A DNA stretch of 35,592 nucleotides from CAZJRB01 sp964547995. Its GTDB lineage: Bacteria; Planctomycetota; Planctomycetia; Pirellulales; Thermoguttaceae. This document shows positions 9,412 through 18,312 of this stretch, in pieces (position 1 is the first letter of the stretch; every line of letters begins with the position of its first letter). A program made the translations under genes and the position numbers. Where the stretch lies: the NCBI GenBank assembly GCA_964547995.1, contig CAZJRB010000078.1:1-35592 (forward strand). The letters are read 5' to 3'. The notes beneath the pieces were generated by a model. That model saw only the letters and a list, made by a program, of their open reading frames with translations, was not told the DNA's origin and did not search any database.

Positions 9412-9446
9412 CCCGCTAAACGGCCTCCCCCCCAACGAATAAGCCG

Positions 9447-9848
9447 TCAAGAACGCGCCCGGGCGGCTCGGTAGAGACAGCGCATGATGACATAGAACGG
9501 CGGAAGGTAGATCACGTCCGCGAAAAAAACCACCACGGCGAACCACCATGGGAGTTGGCCGCAGGCGACATACGCCAACGCAACGGCGGAGCTGATCGCC
9601 TTGCTGAGGAATCCGAGCGTGAGAATATTGCGGTTTTCAATCGGGTTGGCGGCCACCATCAGATAGCCGACACCGAACAGCGCAACCAATATGCCCATCA
9701 CCTGGACCGGGAGGATCAAGTCCGGCTTGGGCGTGCCCAGCAGCTCGTACCCTTCATGATAGAGGGTACACATGCTCACTCCGGCCAGCAGGTTGAACCC
9801 GCCGGCAAAGCAGAGAAGAAACTTCATCCATGGTTTCAGGGGCGGCAT
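9447..9848 (-). CDS. Small four-helix membrane protein downstream of a sigma factor
   Basis: A 133-residue protein with four hydrophobic segments (about 9-27, 48-66, 79-96 and 99-121) and a basic C-terminus. I do not recognise the family. Its ATG lies 4 bases after the sigma-factor stop codon, and its GGAG ribosome site overlaps the end of that gene (the shared GGAGTAATTCC), so the two are almost certainly co-transcribed and translationally coupled. A membrane anti-sigma partner is conceivable from position alone, but there is no sizeable cytoplasmic domain to bind a sigma factor, so this is weak. Confidence 0.75.
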   Translation of the reverse strand: MPPLKPWMKFLLCFAGGFNLLAGVSMCTLYHEGYELLGTPKPDLILPVQVMGILVALFGVGYLMVAANPIENRNILTLGFLSKAISSAVALAYVACGQLPWWFAVVVFFADVIYLPPFYVIMRCLYRAARARS

Positions 9849-9852
9849 GGAA

Positions 9853-11523
9853 TTACTCCGGGAAGTCGATGTTTTCCTCCTCGACCGCCTTTCGGAGCTT
9901 GCTGAGGGCCCTGGCCTCGATCTGCCGGACCCGTTCTTTGGTCACCCCCAGTTCTGCGCCGACCTCCTTGAGTGTGAGAGGTTCTTCGCCCTGTTGAAGT
10001 CCGAAGCGTCGGATGATGATCTTCTGCTCGCGATCATCGAGCTTGTCGAGTATTTTACCCACCTGCAATTCCCGCTGCAATTGGGCCGACTCCTGCTCGA
10101 ACAGATCGGTGCGGGCGTCTTCGGTGGTGACGAAGGTCTCGCCGTGGCTCGTGCGGAAACGGTCACGCTGACGGTGCTCGTCGGGAATGGTTCGGGCGTA
10201 GTTTTTGATAATCGCCCAACTGGCATAGGTGCTGAATTTGTTGCCTCGCGTGTAATCGAACTTTTCCACCGCCCGCATAAGCGATATGTTGCCGTCGCTG
10301 ACGAGTTCAAAGAAGTTCTCGCTCGGCCCGACGTGCCGCTTGGCAATGGAGACGACGAGTCGCAGGTTCGCGCGGATAATCTGGTTCTTGGTTGCCACCG
10401 CCTCATCGTATCGCTTCTCAATCTGATCCATCAGGGAACTCTTGGGACGCGAGAGATCGAGCTTCTCGCGGAGATTCGCGGCCTTGTACTTCAAGTAGTT
10501 CATCTTGCGGAAGAGGTGGATTTCCTGCTCGCGGTCCAAGAGCGGCACCTCGTAGAGGCTGGCAAGGTACGGCGGCAGGCCGCTGGGCAACCGGGACGTC
10601 TTCTGCGGCCCCTCGCTCGGTGGAACCGGCCCCAAAACCTCTCGTTCCCGCTTCCCCCGGGTTTTCGCGAACTCCTCGCTGGGGATGTAGTCCAGCGGCA
10701 GTTCCGTCACGCGTTGTGCCCGCATCTCCGCGACAATCCGGTAGATGCTGGTCCGCGTGCGGTAGAACCGCCTTGCCAGTGCCTCCGCCGACTCGCCGCG
10801 ATAGAACTGCTGGTAAATCTTTCGCTTGGTCTCCAGGCCCAACGGGCCATGCCGGTTCGGAAAGACCGCCGCCTCCGGATAATCCCGGTCAAAATGCCGC
10901 AAGGTGTAGCGAATCGTTTCGGCACTGCGACCGGTCTTGTCGGCCAACCGCCGGATGACCTCGGCGGGGCAACCACCCGCCCGGGCGTAACGCCGGGCCG
11001 AAGCGATGATCTTGTCCCGCTCTTCGCCCGATAATTGGCTGAACTGCGCGCCGCGTTCGACACGGTCGGCGTTCTGAACGACAAACCGATCGACGCTGCT
11101 TTTCAGGAACCCCACTCGCTTCCGCCCGTCAAATACAAAACGGCGGCTGACGAGCCCCCGGCGCCGCCAACGCGAAATGGTCTTGGTCGAAACGTTCAAC
11201 TGTTCGGCGAGTTCATCCACCGTCAAGACCCGTTCGCCCGCCGCCTCGGCGCGAACTTCGGCCGAATCGGATACGTCTTCCACAAACAACCGCAAGTCGT
11301 GACTCGCCTCATCGCCGGAAAACTTGAGATCCGGATACGAGTCCGGTCGGAAGCTGGTGATCCGGAAGCAGACGTACTGATACGTATACGTGCGCTCGGG
11401 ATCGAGTTCGTTCAACAACTTTTCGGCCTGGTCGACCTGCTCGAGCTTTTTCTCTCGCGGCGCAAATCGTACTTGCTGATCACGAAGCTGTCGGATGGCC
11501 GGATTGATGTAGGCAGTGTGCAT
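9853..11523 (-). CDS. Sigma-70 family factor with three N-terminal HTH segments
   Basis: A 556-residue RNA polymerase sigma factor. The C-terminal half has region 1.2 (about 316-349), region 2 (379-449: IIRANLRLVVSIAKR, FFELVSDGNISLMRAVEKFDY, GNKFSTYASWAIIKNYAR) and region 4 (490-548: LKEVGAELGVTKERVRQIEARALSKLR). Only about 30 residues join 2.4 to the region 4 linker, so region 3 looks absent or very short. The N-terminal half is unusual: a MerR/excisionase-type HTH at 101-147 (VDELAEQLNVSTKTISRWRR), a second HTH-like segment at 185-212 and a third at 230-268. It probably directs polymerase to a regulon selected or modulated through these domains; the targets are unknown. The gene is co-transcribed with the small membrane protein downstream. 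Confidence 0.92.
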   Translation of the reverse strand: MHTAYINPAIRQLRDQQVRFAPREKKLEQVDQAEKLLNELDPERTYTYQYVCFRITSFRPDSYPDLKFSGDEASHDLRLFVEDVSDSAEVRAEAAGERVLTVDELAEQLNVSTKTISRWRRRGLVSRRFVFDGRKRVGFLKSSVDRFVVQNADRVERGAQFSQLSGEERDKIIASARRYARAGGCPAEVIRRLADKTGRSAETIRYTLRHFDRDYPEAAVFPNRHGPLGLETKRKIYQQFYRGESAEALARRFYRTRTSIYRIVAEMRAQRVTELPLDYIPSEEFAKTRGKREREVLGPVPPSEGPQKTSRLPSGLPPYLASLYEVPLLDREQEIHLFRKMNYLKYKAANLREKLDLSRPKSSLMDQIEKRYDEAVATKNQIIRANLRLVVSIAKRHVGPSENFFELVSDGNISLMRAVEKFDYTRGNKFSTYASWAIIKNYARTIPDEHRQRDRFRTSHGETFVTTEDARTDLFEQESAQLQRELQVGKILDKLDDREQKIIIRRFGLQQGEEPLTLKEVGAELGVTKERVRQIEARALSKLRKAVEEENIDFPE

Positions 11524-11940
11524 GGGTCTTTCTTCGAGTCGTCATCGCGGTTGGTTCAGTCCGACGCCATTATTGATAGCATAAGCGAATTCCCGACTAT
11601 TTACAATAGTATCTGTCAAAATTGTATTTATTTTTGAAGGTCCTTACCCGAGCAACGAGAGGCATGGCCAGACCCCCTACAAGGGCGTATCCGGCCTTCC
11701 CTCGTTCCATTTACGCATTTATGTCCCTTTTTGTCCACAGAAAGTTCACTTTGACGGCGTTTTCTTGGGGAACCCATCCGGTGGAACACCCCACTTAGCT
11801 CTTCCTGGTGGTGTATTGTACCTGCCTGTGGTAAAGTGGCCAAGACTGGACGTTTTCCTGTCAACTCACCAGACTGATGGGGTCGATTTTACGACTACGA
11901 GGAGTACAAGCGAACCTTAATCCCTGCCAGCGCGATCGCC
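11524..11940. other. Divergent intergenic region of 417 bases
   Basis: This region lies between the leftward sigma-factor gene and the rightward secreted-protein gene. It contains a plausible sigma-70 promoter for the sigma gene (separate entry). A 78-codon leftward frame at 11628-11864 has no recognisable domain and no good ribosome site, so I do not call it a gene. I did not find a convincing promoter for the rightward gene. Confidence 0.5.
11578..11606 (-). promoter_or_regulatory. Candidate sigma-70 promoter for the sigma-factor gene
   Basis: Reading leftward, TTGTAA (11606-11601) and TATGCT (11583-11578) are separated by 17 bases, giving an untranslated leader of about 45-50 bases before the ATG at 11523. 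The surrounding stretch is AT-rich compared with the window. Planctomycete promoters are poorly standardised, so this is a motif match only. Confidence 0.35.
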
Positions 11941-13308
11941 ATGAAGGAAATGCTCACCGCCGTCGCTCGAGCGACGTTGACATTATTGGCGTTGGCCGCA
12001 CTCCCGGGCGGACCGGCGTTGGCCGAAGGCCCCACGTATTCCTTGCGGAGTGCTCGCAAGCCGGGCGACATCGACCGGGTCGTGTGCAAGCTGGAAGTCG
12101 GCGGCGAGGCGATCGGGACGACCGAGGGGGGCAAGCCGCAACGCTACAAGACGAGTGTGGTGGGGAATTTCGCTTATGACGAGAAGACCCTTCAAGTGCC
12201 GACCCGTTCGGACGACCGCACCCGCTCGGTTCGCCACTACGACAAGGTGGACGTCGTTATCAAGCAAGACAATAAGGGGCGCACGCCGGGATTGCGGCCC
12301 GACCGGCATCTCATTGGCGTCGACTTCAGCGCGGGCAAGTTGACCGTCTTTTCTCCGAAGGGTAGACTCACGTACAATGAGCTGATCCTGCTCGAGGTGC
12401 CGGCCGACAGCGTTTTGCTGGATCGACTTTTGCCCGAGAAGCCGCTGGCCGTAGGCGATTCCTGGAAACACCCTCCGGAGCTGATGACCGGCATGTTCGG
12501 CCTTGGCACAACCAGGATGGTCGATGTGGAAAGCACGCTTACTGAAGTGACCGACAGTGCGGCTCGCTTTGAGACATCCGGCCACATCGAGGGCACGTAT
12601 GAAGGTACGGCGACGAAGATCGACGTGAAGGCCAAATACCGGTTCAACCGCAAGAGCCGCCGGATTGACTGGATTGGTCTCTTGATGAAGGAGTCGCGGC
12701 CAACGGGCAAGATTAGGCAGGGGGTCGATGTCGTTGCCCGGTTCCAGATGCAGATTGCCCCCCGGGGGGAGTCGCCGAACCTGACCTCCGCTGCCCTGAA
12801 GGGTCTCACGTTGAGCGCCACTCCCGCTTCGACGCTGCTGGCATACCGATCGGGCAACGGATGGGAGTTCACCAACGACCGCCGCTGGCACGTCGTGGAG
12901 GACGCACGTGATGTAGCGCAACTGAAGCTGCTGGACCAGGGCCAGGTGATCGCGCAGTGCAGCGTCTCCCCGCTGCCGATGCGGGATCCCGACAAGACGT
13001 TCTCCCTGGCCGAATTCCAGAGCGACATCCAAAAAGCGCTGGGGGACAGCTTCAAAAAAATGGTCTACGGCAAGCAATACACCAACGCCGCGAATCACAG
13101 CGGCTACCGGGTCGTTTGCCGCGGAACCGTCGAGAAGGTACCCATGCAGTGGAACTACTACTATCTCGCCGATGAGCACGGCCGCCAGGTCGTCTTTGCC
13201 TTCACGGTCGAGCAACATCTCGTCGAACACCTGAACAAGGCCGACGAGCAACTGGTGCGCACGCTGCGGTTTTTCAACAGGCGGGTGGCGAAGAAGGAAG
13301 AGAAGTAG
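11941..13308 (+). CDS. Secreted protein of unknown function
   Basis: A 455-residue protein with a signal peptide (about 1-28, ending GGPALA). The body is soluble, rich in charged residues and predicted beta strands, and has no family motif I can name. The stretch LLPEKPLAVGDSWKHP followed by repeated short-chain 'ESTLTEV...ARFETSGHIEGTYEGTATKIDVKAKYRFN' style strands (split across about 165-235) is typical of large planctomycete paralogous families of exported proteins. The C-terminus is lysine-rich. The gene stands alone between the divergent sigma factor and a convergent DUF1080 gene. An upstream frame beginning at 11877 is out of phase and lacks a signal peptide. Confidence 0.8.
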   Translation: MKEMLTAVARATLTLLALAALPGGPALAEGPTYSLRSARKPGDIDRVVCKLEVGGEAIGTTEGGKPQRYKTSVVGNFAYDEKTLQVPTRSDDRTRSVRHYDKVDVVIKQDNKGRTPGLRPDRHLIGVDFSAGKLTVFSPKGRLTYNELILLEVPADSVLLDRLLPEKPLAVGDSWKHPPELMTGMFGLGTTRMVDVESTLTEVTDSAARFETSGHIEGTYEGTATKIDVKAKYRFNRKSRRIDWIGLLMKESRPTGKIRQGVDVVARFQMQIAPRGESPNLTSAALKGLTLSATPASTLLAYRSGNGWEFTNDRRWHVVEDARDVAQLKLLDQGQVIAQCSVSPLPMRDPDKTFSLAEFQSDIQKALGDSFKKMVYGKQYTNAANHSGYRVVCRGTVEKVPMQWNYYYLADEHGRQVVFAFTVEQHLVEHLNKADEQLVRTLRFFNRRVAKKEEK

Positions 13309-13332
13309 CCTTTGCAAGGGGCGCAGAAAAAC

Positions 13333-13367
13333 GCCGCCGGCCCTTCGATGGGAAGGGCGGCGGCTTT
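13333..13367. terminator. Probable bidirectional terminator hairpin
   Basis: GCCGCC (13333-13338) and GCCCTTC (13340-13346) pair with GAAGGGC (13352-13358) and GGCGGC (13359-13364) around a 5-base loop, with one bulged G. TTT follows on the plus strand and GTTTTTCT on the minus strand. It sits just after the secreted-protein gene at 11941-13308 and also downstream of the convergent DUF1080 gene. Confidence 0.65.
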
Positions 13368-13591
13368 GAAATCAAACCTCCCGCCCACTGCGACCGGATG
13401 TGTCGCTGCGAGACGAGCGGGGGTCGGGCGTGCACTTGCATCAGCCGTTGGTGACCCCGGCTCACGCCATTGGGTTGGCACCTCCGCCGAAATGTTTGGC
13501 GAGAGGCTTGATTCCTGTCGGCTTAGATCCCGTTTACAGGAGATTATCGGCAGTTTCGCCGGAAACCTTGCAACAGAAACTCCGTCCCGTC

Positions 13592-14581
13592 TCACTTCTG
13601 CTCGACCCAGATATTGCGGTATTGCACCTTGTTGCCATGGCCCTGGAGATGGAACGGCCTTGGTCCGGGTCCTTCGCCCTTGCGGCCCGGCGTCCCGTGC
13701 GGCAGCTCCAGGTCCTTGTGGATCACGACCCCGTTGTGGCGGACGGTGACTCGGGCGTTCTCGACCTTCTTGTCGCCGTCGTACTTCGGTGCGGTAAAAT
13801 CGAAATCGTAGGTCTGCCATTGCATGGGCGGCAGGCACATGTTCACGTCCGGGTCGCGAACCTTGTAGAACCCCCCGCACTCATTGTTGCGGCCCTCCAG
13901 CCCGAACGAGTCGAGCACTTGGCACTCGTAACAGTCGTGCAGGTAGACGCCGCTGTTGGAGCGTCCCTGACCGCCGGCCTTGGGCATCCATGAAAGGCAC
14001 AACTCCAGGTGGATGCGGTAGCTGCCGTCGAACTTCGGCTTGGTGGTGATCCCCGAAAGGACCGACCCCCATTCGGTGAGCGTTCCGTGGTCGAACTGAT
14101 CGGCGTTGGTGCCGTCGAACAGGACAACGGCGCCTTTTGGCGGTTTCGCACCCAGGGTTGGGCTCTTACGCTCGGTCTTGGTCAACTTGGCTTTCTTCTT
14201 GCCGTCCGGATCGGTCAGGGTTATTTCCTTCCCGGCGATCTCGCCGGCCAACTCCTTGCCTTTCAGTTCGGTGGCGTCGTCACCGCGTTTTCCGTCGAGA
14301 AAGTACCGGTCGTCGCCGCGTTTCCATCCTGCGCCGGGCAGCCCGCCCTTGTAGACGACCACGCGAAAGTTGCCGTCGCCGCGGGCGATGACCTGGGCCG
14401 CAACTTTGCCGGCCCCGCCGCCGGGGAGTTCCCCTTCGCCGACGTACTCCCCTTGAATGGCGAAATCGGGGTCGGCTTTGACCTCCTCGGGATTGAAGAT
14501 TTCCTTCGGCTTGGCCGACGCCGAACAAGCGAGGGTACACGCAAGCAGAAACGCAAGCAGCAAGTTAATTCTTTGGGTCAT
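13592..14581 (-). CDS. Secreted DUF1080 (3-keto-disaccharide hydrolase-like) protein
   Basis: A 329-residue protein with a signal peptide (1-23, ending CSASA; LLAC inside it could alternatively be a lipobox). An N-terminal domain (about 35-135, EYVGEG...FRVVVYKGGLPGAGW) often precedes DUF1080 in planctomycetes. The C-terminal DUF1080 beta-sandwich (about 151-328) shows VVLFDGTN, GRSNSGVYLHDCYECQVLDS and the closing strand HGNKVQYRNIWVE. Members of this family hydrolyse 3-keto-disaccharides or bind glycans; the exact substrate is unknown. The frame is open to 14794, but the ATG at 14581 has an excellent AGGAG site and starts a signal peptide. Confidence 0.88.
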   Translation of the reverse strand: MTQRINLLLAFLLACTLACSASAKPKEIFNPEEVKADPDFAIQGEYVGEGELPGGGAGKVAAQVIARGDGNFRVVVYKGGLPGAGWKRGDDRYFLDGKRGDDATELKGKELAGEIAGKEITLTDPDGKKKAKLTKTERKSPTLGAKPPKGAVVLFDGTNADQFDHGTLTEWGSVLSGITTKPKFDGSYRIHLELCLSWMPKAGGQGRSNSGVYLHDCYECQVLDSFGLEGRNNECGGFYKVRDPDVNMCLPPMQWQTYDFDFTAPKYDGDKKVENARVTVRHNGVVIHKDLELPHGTPGRKGEGPGPRPFHLQGHGNKVQYRNIWVEQK

Positions 14582-14866
14582 GGTGGGCTCCTTTCTGTGA
14601 TGGTTGAACTTGGGCGGGAAAAACTCGTGAAACGCTTCCCTCTCGAAGCTTCCGACCGACCGGGCTTTACACGGATTAGTAGACCGCTCGAGGGACGGGT
14701 TGTCAAGCGCCGGCCGGCTTTTTCTCATTGGGGATACGTCAGGCGTTTTCCGGCAGCAAATCCCGGAGCCCACGGGCCCCGCTGCCCTGGCCAAACGGCC
14801 CGCCCCCGTCTATGATCTAAACAACGTTGTTAGCCGACAACTCACCTGTCCCGCCACCGAGGGACC

Positions 14867-15343
14867 ATGAACGAAGACCTCCCCCCGCACGAACACTTCA
14901 TGAAACTCGCGCTGGACGAGGCCGAACAGGCGATCCGCGAAGGCGAAGTGCCGATCGGAACGGTCATCGTCTACAAAGGGCGGGTCATCGCCAGCGCCCA
15001 TAACCATTGCGAGCAACTCCGCGACCCGACCGCCCACGCCGAGATGATCGCCATCACCCAGGCGGCCGAAGCCCTCGGGTCGTGGCGGCTCGACGGCTGC
15101 ACGCTCTACGTCACGCTCGAGCCCTGTCCGATGTGCGCCGGGGCCATCGTCCAGGCACGCATCCCCACGGTCGTCTACGGCGCCTCCGATCCCAAGGCCG
15201 GCGCGGTCGATTCCCTCTACCAGCTCTTAAACGACCCGCGGCTGAACCACCGCTGCAACGTGCTGACCGGCGTGTTGGCCGGGCCGTGCGCGCAAATCCT
15301 CTCCCGGTTCTTCCAAGAGCAACGCCGGTCGGGAAAGAAATAG
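14867..15343 (+). CDS. tadA: tRNA adenosine(34) deaminase TadA
   Basis: A 158-residue cytidine/deoxycytidylate-deaminase-fold enzyme of usual TadA length. It converts A34 to inosine in the anticodon wobble position of tRNA-Arg(ACG) in the cytoplasm. The zinc site is complete: His57-Ala-Glu59 (HAE, with Glu59 as proton shuttle) and PCPMC with Cys87 and Cys90. GEVPIG and the ending ILSRFFQEQR are also typical of TadA. GAGG precedes the ATG. It lies 85 bases upstream of mnmA on the same strand, and that gap includes a small AGCCGC-AA-GCGGCT hairpin. Confidence 0.96.
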   Translation: MNEDLPPHEHFMKLALDEAEQAIREGEVPIGTVIVYKGRVIASAHNHCEQLRDPTAHAEMIAITQAAEALGSWRLDGCTLYVTLEPCPMCAGAIVQARIPTVVYGASDPKAGAVDSLYQLLNDPRLNHRCNVLTGVLAGPCAQILSRFFQEQRRSGKK

Positions 15344-15428
15344 GAGCAAGCGGTGCCTATCATGATGCCCCAGACCAACAACCCGGATCGTGCGAAGCCG
15401 CAAGCGGCTGACGCCAAGAGATAAGAAA

Positions 15429-16502
15429 ATGTCGCGAATCGTCCTGGCCATGTCCGGTGGAGTCGACAGCAGCGTGGCGGCCTGGCTGCTGCGCGAAGCG
15501 GGGCATGAGGTCGTCGGGGTCTTCATGCGGCATGGACAAGCCGCCTTGCCGGCGTGCGATCTGTCGCTTGCCCGGAAGCAAGGATGCTGTAGCGCCGCCG
15601 ACGCGGAGGACGCCCGGCGCGTGGCCGAGATGCTCGACATCCCGTTCTACGCGATCAACTTCGAGGAGGAGTTCGGGCGGATCGTCGATTATTTCTGCGA
15701 CGAGTACACGGCCGGGCGGACGCCCAACCCGTGCATCGTCTGCAACACGTGGATCAAGTTCGGCAAGCTGTTCGAGTACGCCGACAGCGTCGGGGCGGAG
15801 TTTGTCGCGACCGGCCACTACGCCCGGCTCGAGACGACCGGCGACGGCCAGCTCGCCTTGTGCCGGGGGCGCGATGAGACGAAAGACCAGGCGTACGTGC
15901 TGTTCGGCATCGACCGCCGGTTGCTGCCGCGGCTGAAGTTCCCCGTCGGTGAGCACCGAAAGGAGGAAATCCGCCGGATCGCCGGGGAATTGGGGCTCCG
16001 CGTGGCCGAGAAACGCGACAGCCAGGAGATCTGTTTCGTGCCGGAGGGGGACCATGCGAGGTTCATCCGCCGGCACCGAAGCGACCTCGAAACGGCCGGC
16101 GAGATCGTCACGACCGACGGCACCGTGGTGGGCGACCACGACGGCTTCGAGCGGTTCACAATCGGCCAGCGAAAAGGCCTCCGGGTGGCAATGGGCAAGC
16201 CCTATTTCGTCGTGCGCATCGAGCCCGACACTTGCCGCGTCGTGATCGGCACCCACGCCGAACTCGGCCGCACGGAACTGACCGCCGGACAGACAAACTG
16301 GTTGATCGACCCGCCGACCGAACCGTTCTGCTCCCAGGTGAAGATCCGCTACCGCAGCCGGCTCGAAGAGGCCACGGTCACACCGCTATCGAACGACCGC
16401 TTCCATTGCCAATTCGACCACCCCCGCCACGGCATCGCCCCCGGCCAGGCGGCCGTCTGCTACGACGGCGACCGCGTGCTCGGCGGTGGGTGGATCGAGT
16501 GA
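15429..16502 (+). CDS. mnmA: tRNA-specific 2-thiouridylase MnmA
   Basis: A 357-residue enzyme that thiolates U34 of tRNA-Lys, Glu and Gln, activating the base with ATP and transferring sulfur from a persulfide. The PP-loop SGGVDSS is at residues 9-15. The two catalytic cysteines are expected at Cys105 (in NPCIVCN) and Cys202 (in SQEICFVPEG). ATGHYARL, KDQAYVLFG and the C-terminal PGQAAVCYDGDRVLGGGWIE are characteristic. The frame extends upstream to 15390, but the ATG at 15429 starts the conserved beta strand directly before the PP-loop. It is probably co-transcribed with tadA, which also acts on the wobble position, and ends 37 bases from a convergent gene. Confidence 0.96.
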   Translation: MSRIVLAMSGGVDSSVAAWLLREAGHEVVGVFMRHGQAALPACDLSLARKQGCCSAADAEDARRVAEMLDIPFYAINFEEEFGRIVDYFCDEYTAGRTPNPCIVCNTWIKFGKLFEYADSVGAEFVATGHYARLETTGDGQLALCRGRDETKDQAYVLFGIDRRLLPRLKFPVGEHRKEEIRRIAGELGLRVAEKRDSQEICFVPEGDHARFIRRHRSDLETAGEIVTTDGTVVGDHDGFERFTIGQRKGLRVAMGKPYFVVRIEPDTCRVVIGTHAELGRTELTAGQTNWLIDPPTEPFCSQVKIRYRSRLEEATVTPLSNDRFHCQFDHPRHGIAPGQAAVCYDGDRVLGGGWIE

Positions 16503-16539
16503 TGAAAAAATATTTAGCCATTCGGCCGCCTTAAGTCCT

Positions 16540-18312
16540 CTACTTGCAGAGCCTCCGCCACTTCGGTTCCAGCCCGGCGTTCTCGACCTGCTTCAGGGCG
16601 TCGGCGTGTTCGGGTTTCAGGCCGCCTTCCACCAGCGTGTTGTTCTTCCACGTGTGCCAGTCGGGCGAGTTGCGGTTGTGGCGCACGGGGCGGCCGGACG
16701 TGCTGTGGATCAGGTTGTCTTCGATCAAGTAGCCCTTCGAACCCTCGTCGAGAAAGATGCCGTTGTTCGGGGCGGCGATCGCGTAGCGCGAACGGTGGAC
16801 GTCGTGCAAGTGGTTGCCTCGCAGCACCGTGCCAGGCTGATAGCCCAGCGAGTAGATGCACCCGCCGTCGCAGACCCTTTTCATGACGTCGTAAATGTGA
16901 TTGTCGGCGACGATGTACTCCCGGGCGACCGTCGGCGAGGGGTTCCAACACCAGCCGATGCTGATGCCGGTGTAAGGGTGGTCGCAGACGAGATTGTGTT
17001 CGATGGTTGTCTTCTGGGCAAACCCAGCCCAGATGGCACAGGCCCCGTAGTAGACCTCGCCGCAGCGGTGGACGTAGTTGTTGGCGATGCGGTTTTCCTT
17101 GGGCACGCGCCGCTCGTCGTTGGAGCCGCCGACGTTGATGCCGTTGCCGGCGATGTCGAAGACCTCGTTGCCCTCGATCAGGTTACGGGAGCAACCCTCG
17201 CGCAACGCAATGCCACTCCCGCCGGCATGTGCGATCCGGCCGCCGACGAAACTGCACCCGTTGGCCCAATTCCAGCGAACCATCGACGGGAGGCCGTAAA
17301 CGCTGCTACCCCCGTAGCGAAAGGCGGCCTGGCGGCCGTGATGGCCCTCGGGCGGGAGCGGCTCGTGGCTGTGCATCACCGCGATGCCGTCGAAGTGCAG
17401 GTTCCGCACCAGCTTTTCGGCCGTGCCAGCGATCTCGACGACGTGCGAGAGCACCGGAACGATCGTTTCGGCCTTGTCCATATCCTGCCCTTCGAGCGGC
17501 CAGTAGGTCAGCAGGCCGTTATGCCGATCGAGGTACCATTCGCCCGGCTCGTCGAGCATCTCGATGGCGTTTTCGAAGAAGCAGCCGCCGCCCTTGCGTG
17601 GACGGTTGCCGCCGCCGTACTTGACATGAGGCCGTTGCAGGACGACCACGCCGGTGTCGGGTTCGACCGCTTCGATCTTTTTGTGCAACGTTGCCCAGTT
17701 CTTCAGGACGACGGCTTCCACGTCATTGAGGTTCTTCCACTTCTTGAGCTTTCCCGGGCCGAGTGTCAGCGTGTGGTGTTTCAGGTCTTGCGACAGTTCA
17801 GCCCCGGTCAAGCGCCAGCAGTATTCTTCGGCGTTCTTGTTGGGGGTTCGCGCACGGACCGTCCGCCGGCCGTCGACGAAGAGCTGACGGAAGTACCACT
17901 TGCCGGCTTTGACTTCCGGCACGGTGACGGTCCAGAGCTTGCCCTGGGCCTTTTTCCAGCCGATGATGCGCCGCCCGCCGCTGAGGACCGGCATCTGCTC
18001 GCCCCAAGCGGCGTAAGTGATGGAGTGTTTCTCGGTGCCGGAGTCTTCCGGCCCGAACACGAGCGGTTTGTCGAGGAAGTAGATCCCGCCGCGAATTTCA
18101 ACGGTGATATCCTCTTTCAGCCCGGCGGCGACCAGTCTGCGCACGGCATCGCGGGCGCGGGCGACGGTGGCAAACGGTTTGTCGGGCATGCCGGGATTCT
18201 TGTCGTTCCCGTCAGGGGCAACGTAGAATTCGCCCGCCGCCGCGTCACCGGGATCGAGCCCACACACTCCCAAACATGCGGCCAGAAGAGCAGCGGATAC
18301 CGACGTTTTCAT
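16540..18312 (-). CDS. Secreted right-handed parallel beta-helix protein, GH141-like
   Basis: A 590-residue protein with a signal peptide (about 1-27). The N-terminal YVAPDGNDKNPG...PFATVARARDAVR, followed by VEIRGGIYFLDKPLVFGPEDSGT and VLSGGRRIIGWK, matches the beginning of glycoside hydrolase family 141-like beta-helix proteins, which act on fucosylated or xylan-type glycans. Residues from about 340 to 570 are short helix turns with repeated 'IEGNEV', 'IANNYVHRCG', 'IEHNLVCDH', 'VADNHIYDV' and 'LRGNHLHDV'. GGAG precedes the ATG at good spacing. It diverges from the next beta-helix gene across a repeat-bearing 348-base gap. The family call is from memory of the signature; the substrate is inferred only in general terms. 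Confidence 0.85.
   Translation of the reverse strand: MKTSVSAALLAACLGVCGLDPGDAAAGEFYVAPDGNDKNPGMPDKPFATVARARDAVRRLVAAGLKEDITVEIRGGIYFLDKPLVFGPEDSGTEKHSITYAAWGEQMPVLSGGRRIIGWKKAQGKLWTVTVPEVKAGKWYFRQLFVDGRRTVRARTPNKNAEEYCWRLTGAELSQDLKHHTLTLGPGKLKKWKNLNDVEAVVLKNWATLHKKIEAVEPDTGVVVLQRPHVKYGGGNRPRKGGGCFFENAIEMLDEPGEWYLDRHNGLLTYWPLEGQDMDKAETIVPVLSHVVEIAGTAEKLVRNLHFDGIAVMHSHEPLPPEGHHGRQAAFRYGGSSVYGLPSMVRWNWANGCSFVGGRIAHAGGSGIALREGCSRNLIEGNEVFDIAGNGINVGGSNDERRVPKENRIANNYVHRCGEVYYGACAIWAGFAQKTTIEHNLVCDHPYTGISIGWCWNPSPTVAREYIVADNHIYDVMKRVCDGGCIYSLGYQPGTVLRGNHLHDVHRSRYAIAAPNNGIFLDEGSKGYLIEDNLIHSTSGRPVRHNRNSPDWHTWKNNTLVEGGLKPEHADALKQVENAGLEPKWRRLCK

Larger units (their letters stand above)
8869..9446. 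other. 578-base intergenic region, half filled by a nested palindromic element
   Basis: The first 250 bases lie upstream of the VIT/VWA gene, and I see no clear promoter or gene in them. The remainder is mostly the composite repeat at 9120-9411. Several short frames cross it, but they translate palindrome arms and show no protein-like features. Confidence 0.6.

Noticed and set aside
9120..9419. CCCGCTAA direct repeat (9107-9114 and 9412-9419) as a target duplication of the outer element
   Set aside because: Part of the right copy (CGCTAA) is also present at the end of the element near 22500, so it probably belongs to the element and not to the target.
11983..13317. 444-codon leftward frame opposite the secreted protein at 11941-13308
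   Set aside because: It has no signal peptide or domain, and would end within a few bases of the start of a well-formed rightward gene.
14820..14831. Perfect 12-base palindrome AACAACGTTGTT upstream of tadA
   Set aside because: It could be an operator, but it occurs once and no regulator or second half-site is visible.
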